Below are positions 17,449-26,723 of a stretch of DNA of 64,000 nt, in pieces. Numbering within the stretch: the first letter of the stretch is position 1; every line of letters begins with the position of its first letter. Source of the DNA: JAOUJD01 sp963726405 (GTDB lineage: Bacteria > Pseudomonadota > Gammaproteobacteria > Burkholderiales > Burkholderiaceae_F); contig CAVSCF010000011.1 of assembly GCA_963726405.1 (NCBI GenBank), positions 310,001 through 374,000 on the forward strand. The letters are read 5' to 3'. Made by a program: the position numbers and the translations under genes. The notes under the pieces are model-generated. The model was given only the letters and a program-made list of their open reading frames with translations, was not told where the DNA came from and did not search any database.

Positions 17449-17489
17449 CCCCGGTCGGCGGGACGCGACCCCTTGTTTCGGAGATCGTT

Positions 17490-17957
17490 CTGGACACGCC
17501 CATCCAATTCCGCCGCGCCAGGCGCGAGGACGTGCCGGTGCTCGTCCGCCTGCTCGCGGACGATCCCCTGGGCGCGCAGCGCGAAGCGGCGACTTCACCG
17601 CTGCCTGCAAGCTATTACGCGGCGTTCGAGGCGATCGATCGCGATCCGAACAATGAACTGATCGTCGCCGAAACCGCGGACAGCCAACTGGCCGGAATGC
17701 TTCAGCTGACGTTCATCCCGTACCTCACCTACCAGGGCGGCTGGCGCGCGCTCGTCGAAGGCGTCCGTGTCGCGGCGGCGCTCCGTTCCGGCGGAATCGG
17801 TGGCCGCCTCCTGCAGCGGGCCATCGACCGCGCGCGTGAGCGGGGCTGCCACGTGATCCAGCTCACTTCCGACAAGGCGAGACCGGATGCGATCCGGTTC
17901 TACGAAAGCCTCGGGTTCGTCGCGTCGCACGAGGGGATGAAGCTGCGTCTCGGTTGA
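17490..17957 (+). CDS. GNAT family N-acetyltransferase (possible CTG start)
   Basis: The domain sequence begins with IQFRRARREDVPVL, so translation must start before the first in-frame GTG at 17532, which would cut off the first beta strand. The only fitting candidate I see is CTG at 17490, six bases after a good GGAG (17480-17483); this gives 155 residues. The acetyl-CoA site is recognisable as RSGGIGGRLLQRAIDRARERG and the C-terminal signature as FYESLGFVAS. The acyl acceptor cannot be predicted. It is on the same strand as the RDD gene and may share its transcript. Confidence 0.82.
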   Translation: MDTPIQFRRARREDVPVLVRLLADDPLGAQREAATSPLPASYYAAFEAIDRDPNNELIVAETADSQLAGMLQLTFIPYLTYQGGWRALVEGVRVAAALRSGGIGGRLLQRAIDRARERGCHVIQLTSDKARPDAIRFYESLGFVASHEGMKLRLG

Positions 17958-18006
17958 TACACTCGCGCTCCTTCGCGTTCCGCACTTTTCGTCCGTCCGC
18001 ATTCGC

Positions 18007-19467
18007 ATGCAGCTCGCTGCCGTCGATCTCGGGTCCAACAGCTTCCGGCTCGAAATCGGGCGCGTCGAAGGCACGCACCTCGCGCGCGTGGGCTACTGGA
18101 AGGAAACGGTGCGTCTTGCCGCCGGCCTGGATGACGACGGCCGACTGAGCCGCAAGGCGATCGCGATCGCCGTCGACGTGCTGGCGCGGATGAACGAGCG
18201 GCTGCGCGGCATGGGCGCGGACCAGGTCCGCGCCGTGGGCACGCAGACCCTTCGCCAGGCCCGCAACGTCGGCGAATTCCTCCTCGAAGCACAGAGCGCC
18301 CTTGGCTACCCCATCGAGGTGATCTCGGGACGCGAGGAAGCGCGGCTGATCTTCGAAGGCTGCGCGCACGAACTGCCGCTGTCGGACCAGCCGCGCCTGG
18401 TGGCCGACATCGGTGGCGCGTCGACCGAACTGATCGTCGGCACCGGCTTCACGGCATCTAGCGCCGAGTCGTTCAAGGTCGGGTGCGTCAATACCTCGCT
18501 GCGCTTCTTCAAGGACGGCAAGATCGACCGCGCGTCGTTGAAGAAGGCGCAGGTCGCGGCCGCCGCGGAGATCGAGGAAGCGGTGTCGCTGTTCGGGAGC
18601 GCCAACTGGACCGAAGCGTTCGGATCGAGCGGGACGATCGGTGCGGTGTCGGAGATCGTGCGGGCCGAAGGCTGGACCGACGGCACCATCACCGCCGACG
18701 CGCTGCAGCGCGTGCGCTCAGCGGTCCTCGAGGCAGGCGAGATCGGCCGCATCAAGCTCGCCGGCATGAAGCCGGATCGGCAGTCCGTGATGCCGGGCGG
18801 CCTGGCGGTGCTCACGGCGATCTTCGAGACACTGGGTGTCACGTCGATGCAGCCGGCGCGCGGCGGCCTGCGTGTGGGCGTGCTGTACGACCTGCTGGGA
18901 CGGCGCGAACACAAGGACGTGCGCCACGCCACCGTGGAGCGGATGATGAACCGCTTCGCGGTCGACCGGGAGCAGGCCGAGCGCGTGCGGAGCCTCGCGC
19001 TGGCGCTGTACTCGGCGCTCAGGCCGCGGGCTTCCGTGGAGATGACCAACCGGCTGCACTGGGCGGCGATGCTGCACGAGGTCGGCTTCGCCGTTTCGCA
19101 CAGCGACCATCACAAGCACTCGGCCTACCTGATCCAGCACAGCGACCTGGCCGGCTTCTCCACGACCGATCAGGAGCGCATTGCCACCCTCGTGCTCGCG
19201 CAGCGCGGCAACCTGAAGAAGATCGCGGAAGCGCTGCAGGACCGCGAACGCGCGGCGAAGATCCTCGCGCTGCGGCTGGCGGCGATCGTGGCGCACGCAC
19301 GCCGTCCGGTCGAGCTCTCCCACATGGCGCTGCGGTTCGACGATTCGATCGACTTCGAGGTCGATGGCGCCTGGTTGGCCGCCCATCCCCTGACGCAGTA
19401 CCTGCTCGAAGAGGAAGCCGGACGGTGGGAACGCGCGGGGGTGCGCTTCTCGGTGAAGACACGCTGA
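18007..19467 (+). CDS. ppx: Exopolyphosphatase, Ppx/GppA family
   Basis: The 486-residue protein has the actin-like phosphatase core of Ppx/GppA: AAVDLGSNSFRLEIG at the start, GREEARLIFEG, ADIGGASTELIVG and FGSSGTIGAV, then a C-terminal HD-like helical domain containing HEVGFAVSHSDHHKHSAYLI. The family removes terminal phosphates from polyphosphate or hydrolyses pppGpp. The neighbouring polyphosphate kinase genes favour Ppx as the name. It lies convergent with sixA-ppk1, so the degrading and the synthesising genes are transcribed toward each other. Confidence 0.92.
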   Translation: MQLAAVDLGSNSFRLEIGRVEGTHLARVGYWKETVRLAAGLDDDGRLSRKAIAIAVDVLARMNERLRGMGADQVRAVGTQTLRQARNVGEFLLEAQSALGYPIEVISGREEARLIFEGCAHELPLSDQPRLVADIGGASTELIVGTGFTASSAESFKVGCVNTSLRFFKDGKIDRASLKKAQVAAAAEIEEAVSLFGSANWTEAFGSSGTIGAVSEIVRAEGWTDGTITADALQRVRSAVLEAGEIGRIKLAGMKPDRQSVMPGGLAVLTAIFETLGVTSMQPARGGLRVGVLYDLLGRREHKDVRHATVERMMNRFAVDREQAERVRSLALALYSALRPRASVEMTNRLHWAAMLHEVGFAVSHSDHHKHSAYLIQHSDLAGFSTTDQERIATLVLAQRGNLKKIAEALQDRERAAKILALRLAAIVAHARRPVELSHMALRFDDSIDFEVDGAWLAAHPLTQYLLEEEAGRWERAGVRFSVKTR

Positions 19468-19494
19468 CCCCTGGGAGTCACGCCTGGCCGGGCG

Positions 19495-19962
19495 TCACAC
19501 CAGGTCCGGAGTCATGGCCGCGACCAGCACCGCGCGCGCGCCGTCGCCGTGCTCCTTTTCGGCCAGCCACACCAGCGCCCCTTTCTTGATCGGCCAGTCC
19601 TCCAACTGCGCGTCCAGCAGCTGCGAGGCGAGTTCACCGAGCGTGGGCTGGTGACCGACCAGCACGACGGTGCGCGCGCGGTCGGTGGCGCGGATGGCAC
19701 CAAGCGCCGCGCTCAGTGGCGCCGAAGGCGAAATCGCGTCGAGCGTGACGAACTCGCGCGGCGCGAGTTGAGCGAGTGCCGACGCTGTCTGCTGCGCGCG
19801 TCGTGCCGGACTCACGAACACGATGGCATTCGCGGGCAGCCGTTCGTGCAGCCAGCGGGCGACGCGCCTGGCCTGCTTTTCGCCCTTGCGGGTCAGGGCG
19901 CGATGAAGGTCGGGAACGCCGGGCTCCGCATCGGCATGGCGCCACAGGATGACGTCGCTCAT
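19495..19962 (-). CDS. sixA: SixA-type histidine phosphatase
   Basis: The 155-residue protein starts at the ATG at 19962, whose bases overlap the TGA of ppk1 (ATGA), so it is translationally coupled to the kinase gene. The histidine phosphatase motif is LWRHADAEPG near the N-terminus, with FVSPARRAQQTA and VGHQPTLGELA supplying the remaining active-site Arg and His. SixA of E. coli dephosphorylates phosphohistidine in HPt domains and PtsN-system proteins. Coupling with PPK1, an enzyme with a phosphohistidine intermediate, is suggestive but no function in polyphosphate turnover is shown. Confidence 0.9.
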   Translation of the reverse strand: MSDVILWRHADAEPGVPDLHRALTRKGEKQARRVARWLHERLPANAIVFVSPARRAQQTASALAQLAPREFVTLDAISPSAPLSAALGAIRATDRARTVVLVGHQPTLGELASQLLDAQLEDWPIKKGALVWLAEKEHGDGARAVLVAAMTPDLV

Positions 19963-22130
19963 CGCGCGGGGCCCCGTCCCGCCCCGAGTTCGGCGAGCAG
20001 CATCTGCTGTGCGCAGGCGCCGCCCTTGGGCCGCCGGGGCGCGCGGTAGCGGCCGTCGGACCCGAGCACCCAGCTCTCCATGGTGTCGACCAGGTACGGT
20101 TTCAGTCCTTCCTCCACCACGCGCTTCGCGAGCTTCGGATCGAGCACCGGCCATGCGATCTCGATGCGGCGGAACAGGTTGCGGCCCATCCAGTCCGCGC
20201 TCGCAAGGTACACCAGCGGCGTTCCGCCGTTCTCGAAGTAGTAGATGCGATGGTGCTCCAGGAACCGGCCGATGATCGAGCGCACCCGGATGTTCTCCGA
20301 CAGGCCTTTCACGCCCGGCCGCAAGGCGCAGCCCCCGCGCACGATGAGGTCGATCTTGACGCCCGCGCGCGACGCCTCGTACAGCGCGTTGATCGTCGAT
20401 TCGTCCGTCAGCGCATTCATCTTCGCGATCACGCGCGCCGGACGGCCCGCCGCCGCGGCGGCGGCTTCGTGGCTCAGCGCCTTCAGCAGTTCACGGTGCA
20501 GCGAGAAGGGGGCGAGCCACAGGTGCTTCAGGCGCTCCACCTTCGTGAGGCTCGTGAGGTGCATGAAGACCTTCTCGACGTCCGCGCAGATGGCCGGGTT
20601 GGCCGTCAGCATCCCGAAGTCCGTGTAGAGCTTGCTCGTGACCGAGTGATAGTTGCCGGTGCCGAGGTGGACATAGGGAACCAGCGTCGAAACCCCGCCG
20701 ACCACTTCGCGACGCAGCACCTGCGTCAGCTTGCCGTGCGTCTTCAGGCCCATCACGCCGTACACCACCTGGGCGCCGACCGCTTCCAGCCGCTCCGCGA
20801 GGTTGATGTTCGCTTCCTCGTCGAAGCGGGCCTTCAGTTCGACGATCGCCGTCACTTCCTTGCCCCGGCGGGCGGCGTCCTCCAGCAGGTCGACGACCGT
20901 CGAACTGATCCCCGTGCGGTAAAGCGTCATGCGGATCGCCGCCACGGCAGGGTCGGCGCCTGCCTGGCGAAGGAACTCGGTGACGGGTTCGAAGCTCTGG
21001 AACGGGTGGTGCAGCAGGATATCGCCCTGCCGGATCGCGGCGAACATGTCGGCGCCGCGCGCGAGCTTGCCGGGCCAGGCCGGGAAGAAGACGGGCCAGC
21101 GCAGGTCGGTCTGGGAGAGCAGGTCGACGAGCTGATTGAGGCGGACGAGGTTGACCGGTCCGTTCACGCGGAACACGGCCTCGTCGGGCAGGTTGAACTG
21201 CCGTTGCAGCGACTGCTGCAGCGGCTGCGAACACGTCTCCAGCACCTCGAGCCGCACCGCATTGCCGAAGTGGCGCTGCGTCAGTTCCATGCGCATGGCC
21301 TGGCGCAGGTTGTGGACTTCCTCTTCGTCCACCGTCAGATCGGAGTCGCGCGTGACCCGGAACTGCGAGAAGCCCCGCAACGCGCGACCGGGGAACAGAT
21401 CCTCCAGGTGCGCGGTGATGATCGACGTCAGCAGCACGAAGGCGAGCTTGCCGCCGGCGACGGCGTCGGGCACGGGAATCACGCGCGGCAGCACGCGCGG
21501 AACCTTGAGGATGGCGATCGACGAAGGCCGGCCGAAGGCGTCCTTGCCTTCGAGCTGCAGGACGAAGTTCAGCGACTTGTTGAGGATCTGCGGGAACGGG
21601 TGGGCCGGATCGAGACCGATGGGCGACAGCAGCGGCCGCACTTCGCGCTGCAGGTAGTCGCGCACCCACTCGCGCTGGGCGGCATTGCGGTCCGGGTTGC
21701 GCAGGACGACCACGCCACGCTGCGCGAGGGCCGGCATCACGTGCTCGTTGTAGAGCGCGTATTGGCGTCGCACCAGTCCGTGTGCGCGCGCCAGGATCGC
21801 GCGGTAGTTGGACGCGGCCGGTCCGGTCTTGTCGCTGCGCATCTCCTCCGTCAGATCCGTCAGCCGGACTTCGAAGAACTCGTCGAGGTTGGAAGAAACG
21901 ATGCAGATGTAGCGCAGCCGTTCGGCGAGCGGCACGTCGTCGCGCGTCGCCATCGCGAGGACACGCTCGTTGAAGGCGAGTTGCGAGAGTTCGCGATGCA
22001 GGTAGGTCTCGCCCACCTGCGCGACGGGGCTCAGCGATTTCGACCAGTTGGCCACAGGAAAGCCGGGGTTGGGGACGTGGCTGCGTAAAGACGCCACGAG
22101 CTTGCCGGGAATTTCGATCCTACCAGTCAC
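19959..22130 (-). CDS. ppk1: Polyphosphate kinase 1
   Basis: The 723-residue protein contains the four PPK1 regions: the N-terminal helical part (LHRELSQLAFNERVL, SSNLDEFFEVR), the head domain, and two phospholipase D-like catalytic domains. The autophosphorylated histidine lies in GLKTHGKL, H465 here, and the second conserved histidine in FLEHHRIYYF. The enzyme makes long-chain polyphosphate from ATP reversibly, associated with the inner membrane. The first about 28 residues are not in shorter homologues, and a GTG about 27 codons on is a possible later start. sixA overlaps its stop by 4 bases and ppk2 diverges 77 bases upstream. Confidence 0.97.
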   Translation of the reverse strand: MTGRIEIPGKLVASLRSHVPNPGFPVANWSKSLSPVAQVGETYLHRELSQLAFNERVLAMATRDDVPLAERLRYICIVSSNLDEFFEVRLTDLTEEMRSDKTGPAASNYRAILARAHGLVRRQYALYNEHVMPALAQRGVVVLRNPDRNAAQREWVRDYLQREVRPLLSPIGLDPAHPFPQILNKSLNFVLQLEGKDAFGRPSSIAILKVPRVLPRVIPVPDAVAGGKLAFVLLTSIITAHLEDLFPGRALRGFSQFRVTRDSDLTVDEEEVHNLRQAMRMELTQRHFGNAVRLEVLETCSQPLQQSLQRQFNLPDEAVFRVNGPVNLVRLNQLVDLLSQTDLRWPVFFPAWPGKLARGADMFAAIRQGDILLHHPFQSFEPVTEFLRQAGADPAVAAIRMTLYRTGISSTVVDLLEDAARRGKEVTAIVELKARFDEEANINLAERLEAVGAQVVYGVMGLKTHGKLTQVLRREVVGGVSTLVPYVHLGTGNYHSVTSKLYTDFGMLTANPAICADVEKVFMHLTSLTKVERLKHLWLAPFSLHRELLKALSHEAAAAAAGRPARVIAKMNALTDESTINALYEASRAGVKIDLIVRGGCALRPGVKGLSENIRVRSIIGRFLEHHRIYYFENGGTPLVYLASADWMGRNLFRRIEIAWPVLDPKLAKRVVEEGLKPYLVDTMESWVLGSDGRYRAPRRPKGGACAQQMLLAELGAGRGPAR

Positions 22131-22207
22131 TTATCTCGACATGTCGATTGCCTTCGACCTTCCGGGTGGGCACGATGGCACTGGATCTATAGCGTGCGAG
22201 GTTGGAC

Positions 22208-23116
22208 ATGGCGAAGAAGCAGGCAGCGAAGACGAAGCCTGAAGCGAAGAAGGACGGAAAGTCGGTCAAGGCCGGGAAGGGCCGGAAAGCCGCTGTCGTG
22301 AAGGTCGCCGCGAAGCCCGACGCGCCGGCGACGCCGGAGAAGAAGGAGAAGATTTCCCGCAAGGTCTACGAACGGGAAATGGAGAAACTGCACGTCGAGC
22401 TGGTGAAGCTGCAGGAATGGGTCAAGCTGAAAGGCCTCAAGGTCTGCGTCCTGTTCGAGGGCCGTGACGGCGCGGGCAAGGGCGGGACGATCAAGGCGCT
22501 GACCGAGCGCGTCAGCCCGCGCGTGTTCCGCGTGATCGCATTGCCGGCGCCGACCGAGCGCGAGAAGTCGCAGATGTATGCGCAGCGCTACCTGCCGCAT
22601 CTGCCGGCCGCCGGTGAAGTCGTGATCTTCGACCGCAGCTGGTACAACCGGGCAGGCGTCGAGCGCGTGATGGGCTTCTGCTCCGAAGAGCAGGCGACCG
22701 GCTTCCTGCAGATGGTTCCGCTGTTCGAGCAGTTGATGATCAAGTCGGGAATCATTTTTCTGAAGTACTGGCTCGAGGTCAGCCCCGAGGAGCAGACCCG
22801 CCGCCTGGCTGCGCGCTGCACCGATGGCCGCAAGCTCTGGAAGCTGTCGCCGATGGACCTGAAGTCCTACGACCGATGGGACGACTACACGCGCGCCCGC
22901 GACGACATGTTCAAGGCGACCGACACGCCGTGGGCCCCGTGGTTCGTCGCGCGCTCCGAGGACAAGAAGCGCGTGCGGCTCAACGTCATCAACCATCTGT
23001 TGAAGCAGGTGCCCTACAAGGCGCCGCCCGAGCAGAAGATCAAGTTGCCGAAGCGCAAGATCGGCCGCTACAAGGCTGTCGACTATCCCTTCAAGTACGT
23101 GCCGGAACGCTTCTGA
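22208..23116 (+). CDS. ppk2: Polyphosphate kinase 2
   Basis: The ATG at 22208 follows GAGG (22198-22201) and gives 302 residues; a TTG at 22202 would add two. A Lys- and Ala-rich tail of about 45 residues precedes the P-loop kinase domain. Walker A reads FEGRDGAGKGG, Walker B/lid residues are FDRSWYNRAGVE and SPEEQTRR, all as in one-domain PPK2 enzymes. These transfer phosphate between polyphosphate and nucleoside di- or triphosphates; which nucleotides are preferred depends on subclass and I cannot assign it. It is divergent from ppk1. Confidence 0.95.
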   Translation: MAKKQAAKTKPEAKKDGKSVKAGKGRKAAVVKVAAKPDAPATPEKKEKISRKVYEREMEKLHVELVKLQEWVKLKGLKVCVLFEGRDGAGKGGTIKALTERVSPRVFRVIALPAPTEREKSQMYAQRYLPHLPAAGEVVIFDRSWYNRAGVERVMGFCSEEQATGFLQMVPLFEQLMIKSGIIFLKYWLEVSPEEQTRRLAARCTDGRKLWKLSPMDLKSYDRWDDYTRARDDMFKATDTPWAPWFVARSEDKKRVRLNVINHLLKQVPYKAPPEQKIKLPKRKIGRYKAVDYPFKYVPERF

Positions 23117-23136
23117 CGTTTCCGGCCGTTCAACAC

Positions 23137-23168
23137 GCTGCCCGGCGAAGGACGATGAGCCGGGCAGC
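23137..23168. terminator. Hairpin after ppk2, possible terminator
   Basis: GCTGCCCGGC and GCCGGGCAGC form a perfect 10-bp stem around a 12-base loop, 20 bases after the ppk2 stop. There is no run of T after it, so a Rho-independent function is uncertain. Confidence 0.5.
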
Positions 23169-23233
23169 CGTCGTCATTTCGCCGCTGGTCCACGGGAACC
23201 GTCGATGCACGGGACGACGCAAGCCTGCCTGGC

Positions 23234-24934
23234 ATGGCACCGCGGGAGTGGAACCAAGTGACCCCTACCTCTAGCTCCACCCCCGCCGCCGTTGCCGACC
23301 CGCGGATGCTCAAGTTCGATGTGGTCGCGGGCCTCACGGCGGCAGCCGTCGTCCTGCCGAAGGCGATGGCCTATGCGACGGTGGCCGGGCTGCCGGTCGC
23401 CGTCGGCCTGTACACGGCCTTCGTGCCGATGCTCATCTACGCCTTGCTCGGTTCGTCCCGGGTGCTGAGCGTGAGTTCGACGACGACCGTGGCGATCCTC
23501 GCCGGGACTCAGCTGGGTCTGGCGGTGCCGGACGCGGATCCGGCGAAGCTGCTTGCCGCCACGGCGACGCTCACCGCGCTCGTCGGCGTCATGCTGCTTG
23601 TCGCGCGACTGCTGCGCCTCGGGTTCGTCGCCAACTTCATTTCGGCACCGGTGCTCACGGGCTTCAAGGCGGGCATCGGTCTCGTGATCGTGCTCGATCA
23701 GTTGCCCAAGCTCCTGGGGCTCCACATCCAGAAGCAGGGGTTCTTCCTCGACGCGCTGAGCATCGTGCAGCACCTGCCCGCGACATCTCTCGCAACACTG
23801 GCCGTGGCGGCGGCCACGTTCGCGGTCCTGATCGGCATGGAACGGTTGTGGCCGCATTCGCCGGCACCGCTCGTTGCGGTCGGCGGCGCGATCGCGGCAT
23901 CCTGGCTGCTGGGGCTCGATTCGATGGGTGTTTCGATCGTCGGCGCCATTCCGCAGGGGTTCCCGGCCCTGACCCTGCCGGATCTGAAACTGGTCACGGA
24001 TCTCGTGCCCGGTGCGCTCGGCATTGCCCTGATGAGCTTCACGGAGACGATTGCCGCCGGCCGCGCATTTGCACGGCCTTCGGATCCGCCGATCAATGCC
24101 AACCGTGAACTGGTGGCGACCGGCGCCGCGAACCTGGGTGGAGCATTGTTCGGTGCGATGCCGGCCGGGGGAGGCACGTCGCAGACCGCCGTCGTCCGCT
24201 CGGCCGGCGGACAGTCGCAGCGTGCATCGATGGTGACGGCCGTCGCGGCCGTCGCGACCATGCTGCTGCTCGCTCCGTTGCTGGGGCTGATGCCGAACGC
24301 AACGCTTGCCGCCGTGGTCATCGTGTATTCGGTCGGGCTCATCCAGCCGGCGGAGTTTCGCGCGATCAGGATGGTTCGGACGATGGAATTCCGCTGGGCT
24401 CTGGCGGCGTGCCTCGGCGTATTGGTGCTCGGCACGCTGAAGGGCATCCTGGTGGCGATCGTCGTGTCGATGATCGGTCTCGCCAGCCAGACGTCGCACC
24501 CGCGGGTTTCGGTCATCGGCCGCAAGCGCGGCGCCGACGTGCTGCGGCCCCTGTCGCCCGACCATCCCGACGACGAAACCTTCGAAGGCCTTCTGATCAT
24601 CCGTCCCGAAGGTCGGCTGTTCTTCGTGAACGCCGCCTACGTGCGGGAGCAGATCCAGGGACTGGTAGCGCAGTACGCCCCGCGGGTGGTCGCACTCGAC
24701 ATGAGCCGCGTCCCCGATCTCGAATACTCGGCCCTGCAGTCGCTGGTCGAGGGCGAGAAGCGCATGACCGAGGCGGGCGTGCAGACGTGGCTGGTCGGCC
24801 TGAATCCAGGCGTGCTCGAGATGGTGCGGCACGTCGGGCTCGCCGATCGGCTGGGACGAGAGCGCATGCTGTTCAACGCGCGCGCCGCGATCGAGCGTTA
24901 CCAGGCGTTGCCCCGGTCCGGCGGAGAGCGTTGA
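23234..24934 (+). CDS. SulP family anion transporter with STAS domain
   Basis: The protein is 566 residues from ATG 23234, or 558 from the GTG at 23258, which has the better-placed ribosome site (GGGAG). Ten to twelve hydrophobic segments fill the first about 420 residues, beginning with DVVAGLTAAAVVLPKAMAYA, the SulP signature region, and including FTETIAAGRAFA. A cytoplasmic STAS domain follows (about 445-555; ALDMSRVPDLEYSALQSL). SulP proteins carry sulfate, bicarbonate, dicarboxylates or other anions; substrate is not evident. It is followed by a separate CBS gene after 196 bases. Confidence 0.9.
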   Translation: MAPREWNQVTPTSSSTPAAVADPRMLKFDVVAGLTAAAVVLPKAMAYATVAGLPVAVGLYTAFVPMLIYALLGSSRVLSVSSTTTVAILAGTQLGLAVPDADPAKLLAATATLTALVGVMLLVARLLRLGFVANFISAPVLTGFKAGIGLVIVLDQLPKLLGLHIQKQGFFLDALSIVQHLPATSLATLAVAAATFAVLIGMERLWPHSPAPLVAVGGAIAASWLLGLDSMGVSIVGAIPQGFPALTLPDLKLVTDLVPGALGIALMSFTETIAAGRAFARPSDPPINANRELVATGAANLGGALFGAMPAGGGTSQTAVVRSAGGQSQRASMVTAVAAVATMLLLAPLLGLMPNATLAAVVIVYSVGLIQPAEFRAIRMVRTMEFRWALAACLGVLVLGTLKGILVAIVVSMIGLASQTSHPRVSVIGRKRGADVLRPLSPDHPDDETFEGLLIIRPEGRLFFVNAAYVREQIQGLVAQYAPRVVALDMSRVPDLEYSALQSLVEGEKRMTEAGVQTWLVGLNPGVLEMVRHVGLADRLGRERMLFNARAAIERYQALPRSGGER

Positions 24935-25130
24935 GCGTCCTCGGCAGGGCCGACCTTCGTATGCGCCGCGGACGTCTCGTCCTCCCCGGCGCACCTGCGT
25001 ACGGCAAAGCACGTACTCTTCCTGCGGTGCGCGCACATGATTGAACATGCTGCCGTGCGCGGCGGGAACGCTTCGCGTCGTCCGAACGTCTGAATCACTG
25101 GCACCCCGCCACACCACCAACGGAGGAACG

Positions 25131-25721
25131 ATGCATCCCGACTCGCCGCTGCCTACCCGGCGCCTGCCGCCCGCCACCGTGATCGCCCAGGCGCGCGACT
25201 GGCAGACCCATCCCGTCACCCTCGAATCCCCGGCGCTCGCCGTCATGACGGACCTCACGATGGTGAAGGCGGCGACCACCAGCCTGTCGACGGGGCTGCG
25301 GCAGGCCGAGCAGATCATGATCTACCAGGGAGTCCGGATGCTGTTCGTCGTGCGCGGCATGCCGAGGATCGAGGGACTCGTGACCACGACCGACCTGCAC
25401 GGCGACATGACGATGCGCCTGGTCCAGCAGCGCAACGTCCGTTACGACGACCTCACGGTGGCCGATGTGATGACGCCGCTCGCGATGATCGACGCCATGG
25501 ATTTCGCCGACCTGCGGGCGGCCACGGTGAGCAACGTCATTGCGACGCTGCGCCGCCACGGCCGCAATCACCTGCTGGTCGTCGACCGGCCGCCGGATGC
25601 GACGGCGGACCGCATTCGCGGCGTGATCTCGCGCACCCAGATCGAACGTCAGCTCGGAATGCCGGTGCCCGTCACCGAGGTCGCGAACAACTTCCCGGAC
25701 GTCGTGCAGATGCTTTCCTAG
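25131..25721 (+). CDS. CBS-domain pair protein
   Basis: The ATG at 25131 follows a strong GGAGG and gives 196 residues; the frame is open upstream but lacks homology there. Two CBS repeats are visible: one around residues 35-85 (AEQIMIYQGVRMLFVV, EGLVTTTDLHGD) and a second around 105-180 (VADVMTPLAMIDA, NHLLVVD, RGVISRTQIERQL). CBS pairs bind adenosyl nucleotides and usually regulate another protein; as a stand-alone unit its target is unknown. It could sense energy state for a neighbour such as the SulP transporter, but this is only positional. Confidence 0.85.
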   Translation: MHPDSPLPTRRLPPATVIAQARDWQTHPVTLESPALAVMTDLTMVKAATTSLSTGLRQAEQIMIYQGVRMLFVVRGMPRIEGLVTTTDLHGDMTMRLVQQRNVRYDDLTVADVMTPLAMIDAMDFADLRAATVSNVIATLRRHGRNHLLVVDRPPDATADRIRGVISRTQIERQLGMPVPVTEVANNFPDVVQMLS

Positions 25722-26314
25722 CGCCTGCCATCGCGTCCTCGCCGGAGTCGGCCTTGTCCGGAAGCGCCGGGTCGGCGGCGTCGGCCATCGACGCGCGGGC
25801 AACCGGCCGCCGCCACGACGTCCACATCTCGTTACGTGAAACCGCGGAGATGATCGAAATCATGCGATGCGGTTGCGCGTCCCCGCCGCCTTGACGTGCA
25901 TCACGGAGTCGCAGCCTCGCACCTTGCCCTCGAAGGATTCATCGCCCATGGTGAACACCGAGGGCAACGATGGCAGTCACAGACATCAGGTCGAGGTGTG
26001 GAGCAGCGCGCTCAGGTGCGCGCCCCACGTTGCGCTCGCTGTACGAAGCGGCCAGGCGGGAAGTGATGGCCGATCCGGCCGCGGCCGTGCGGAAGTACGA
26101 GCCGACCTGGTCGATCGCATCGACCGCCGCATACGCGAAGCCAAGAGTTCATCTGAGGATCGTTCGCTAGCGCGTGGTCAGGCCTCGCCTGCCGAGGCGG
26201 GCGGGGGACGTTGTGCCTGCCCATGCGCGAAATGCTCTGCGCTTCGCCGTAACGCGGCATTCCTGCACCGCCGTATCCTGTCGAACCGACCGCGTCCACG
26301 GCAGGGAGGCCGAA
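25722..26314. other. 593-base gap without a supported gene
   Basis: No gene is supported here. A frame from ATG 25970 reads 66 codons (with SLYEAARREVMADPAAAVRKY) and an overlapping frame one base out continues with DLVDRIDRRIREAKSSS. If they were joined the result would look like a small helical protein, so a decayed or frameshifted small gene is possible. A good GGGAGG ribosome site at 26304-26309 belongs to the next gene. Confidence 0.4.
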
Positions 26315-26710
26315 ATGAACAGGAACACTGAAATCGCGCAAGGGCTCTATGCGGCGTTCGGCCGCGGCGACATCCCTGCGGTGCTGGCCACCCTGTCGCC
26401 GGACGTTCGCTGGACCGAGGCGGAGGGCGGGCCGTACGGCGGGGTGTCGGTCGGGCCGGACGCCGTGCTGCGGAACGTGTTCATGAGGCTGGGTGGCGAA
26501 TGGGACGGCTACTCGGCCGTTCCCCGGCAGTTCGTCGCCGAGGGTGACACGGTCGTCGCCCTGGGCGACTACAGCGGCACCTACAAGGCCACGGGCAAGA
26601 GCTTCAAGGCGCCGTTCGCGCACGTCTGGACGTTCCGCGACGGCAAGGCGATTTCGTTCCACCAGTACACGGATACGGCGGTCCATCAGAAGCCGCTGCA
26701 AGGCGGATAA
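26315..26710 (+). CDS. SnoaL-like / NTF2-fold protein
   Basis: The ATG at 26315 behind GGGAGG gives 131 residues. The sequence has the pattern of the ketosteroid-isomerase-like SnoaL fold: a first helix (IAQGLYAAFGRGDIPAVLATLSPDVRWTE), a middle helix, and strands ending in HVWTFRDGKAISFHQYTDT. Members are small isomerases, hydrolases or of unknown function; no catalytic assignment is possible. A GC-rich palindrome follows its stop. Confidence 0.85.
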   Translation: MNRNTEIAQGLYAAFGRGDIPAVLATLSPDVRWTEAEGGPYGGVSVGPDAVLRNVFMRLGGEWDGYSAVPRQFVAEGDTVVALGDYSGTYKATGKSFKAPFAHVWTFRDGKAISFHQYTDTAVHQKPLQGG

Positions 26711-26723
26711 TCCGCGACCATCC

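Noticed and set aside
22136..22147. 12-base palindrome TCGACATGTCGA between ppk1 and ppk2 as a Pho box
   Set aside because: It lacks the 7-plus-4 direct-repeat layout of a Pho box; it may be an operator for another factor but that cannot be named.
23155..23275. Short frame starting within the hairpin after ppk2
   Set aside because: It begins inside a likely terminator stem and has no homology.
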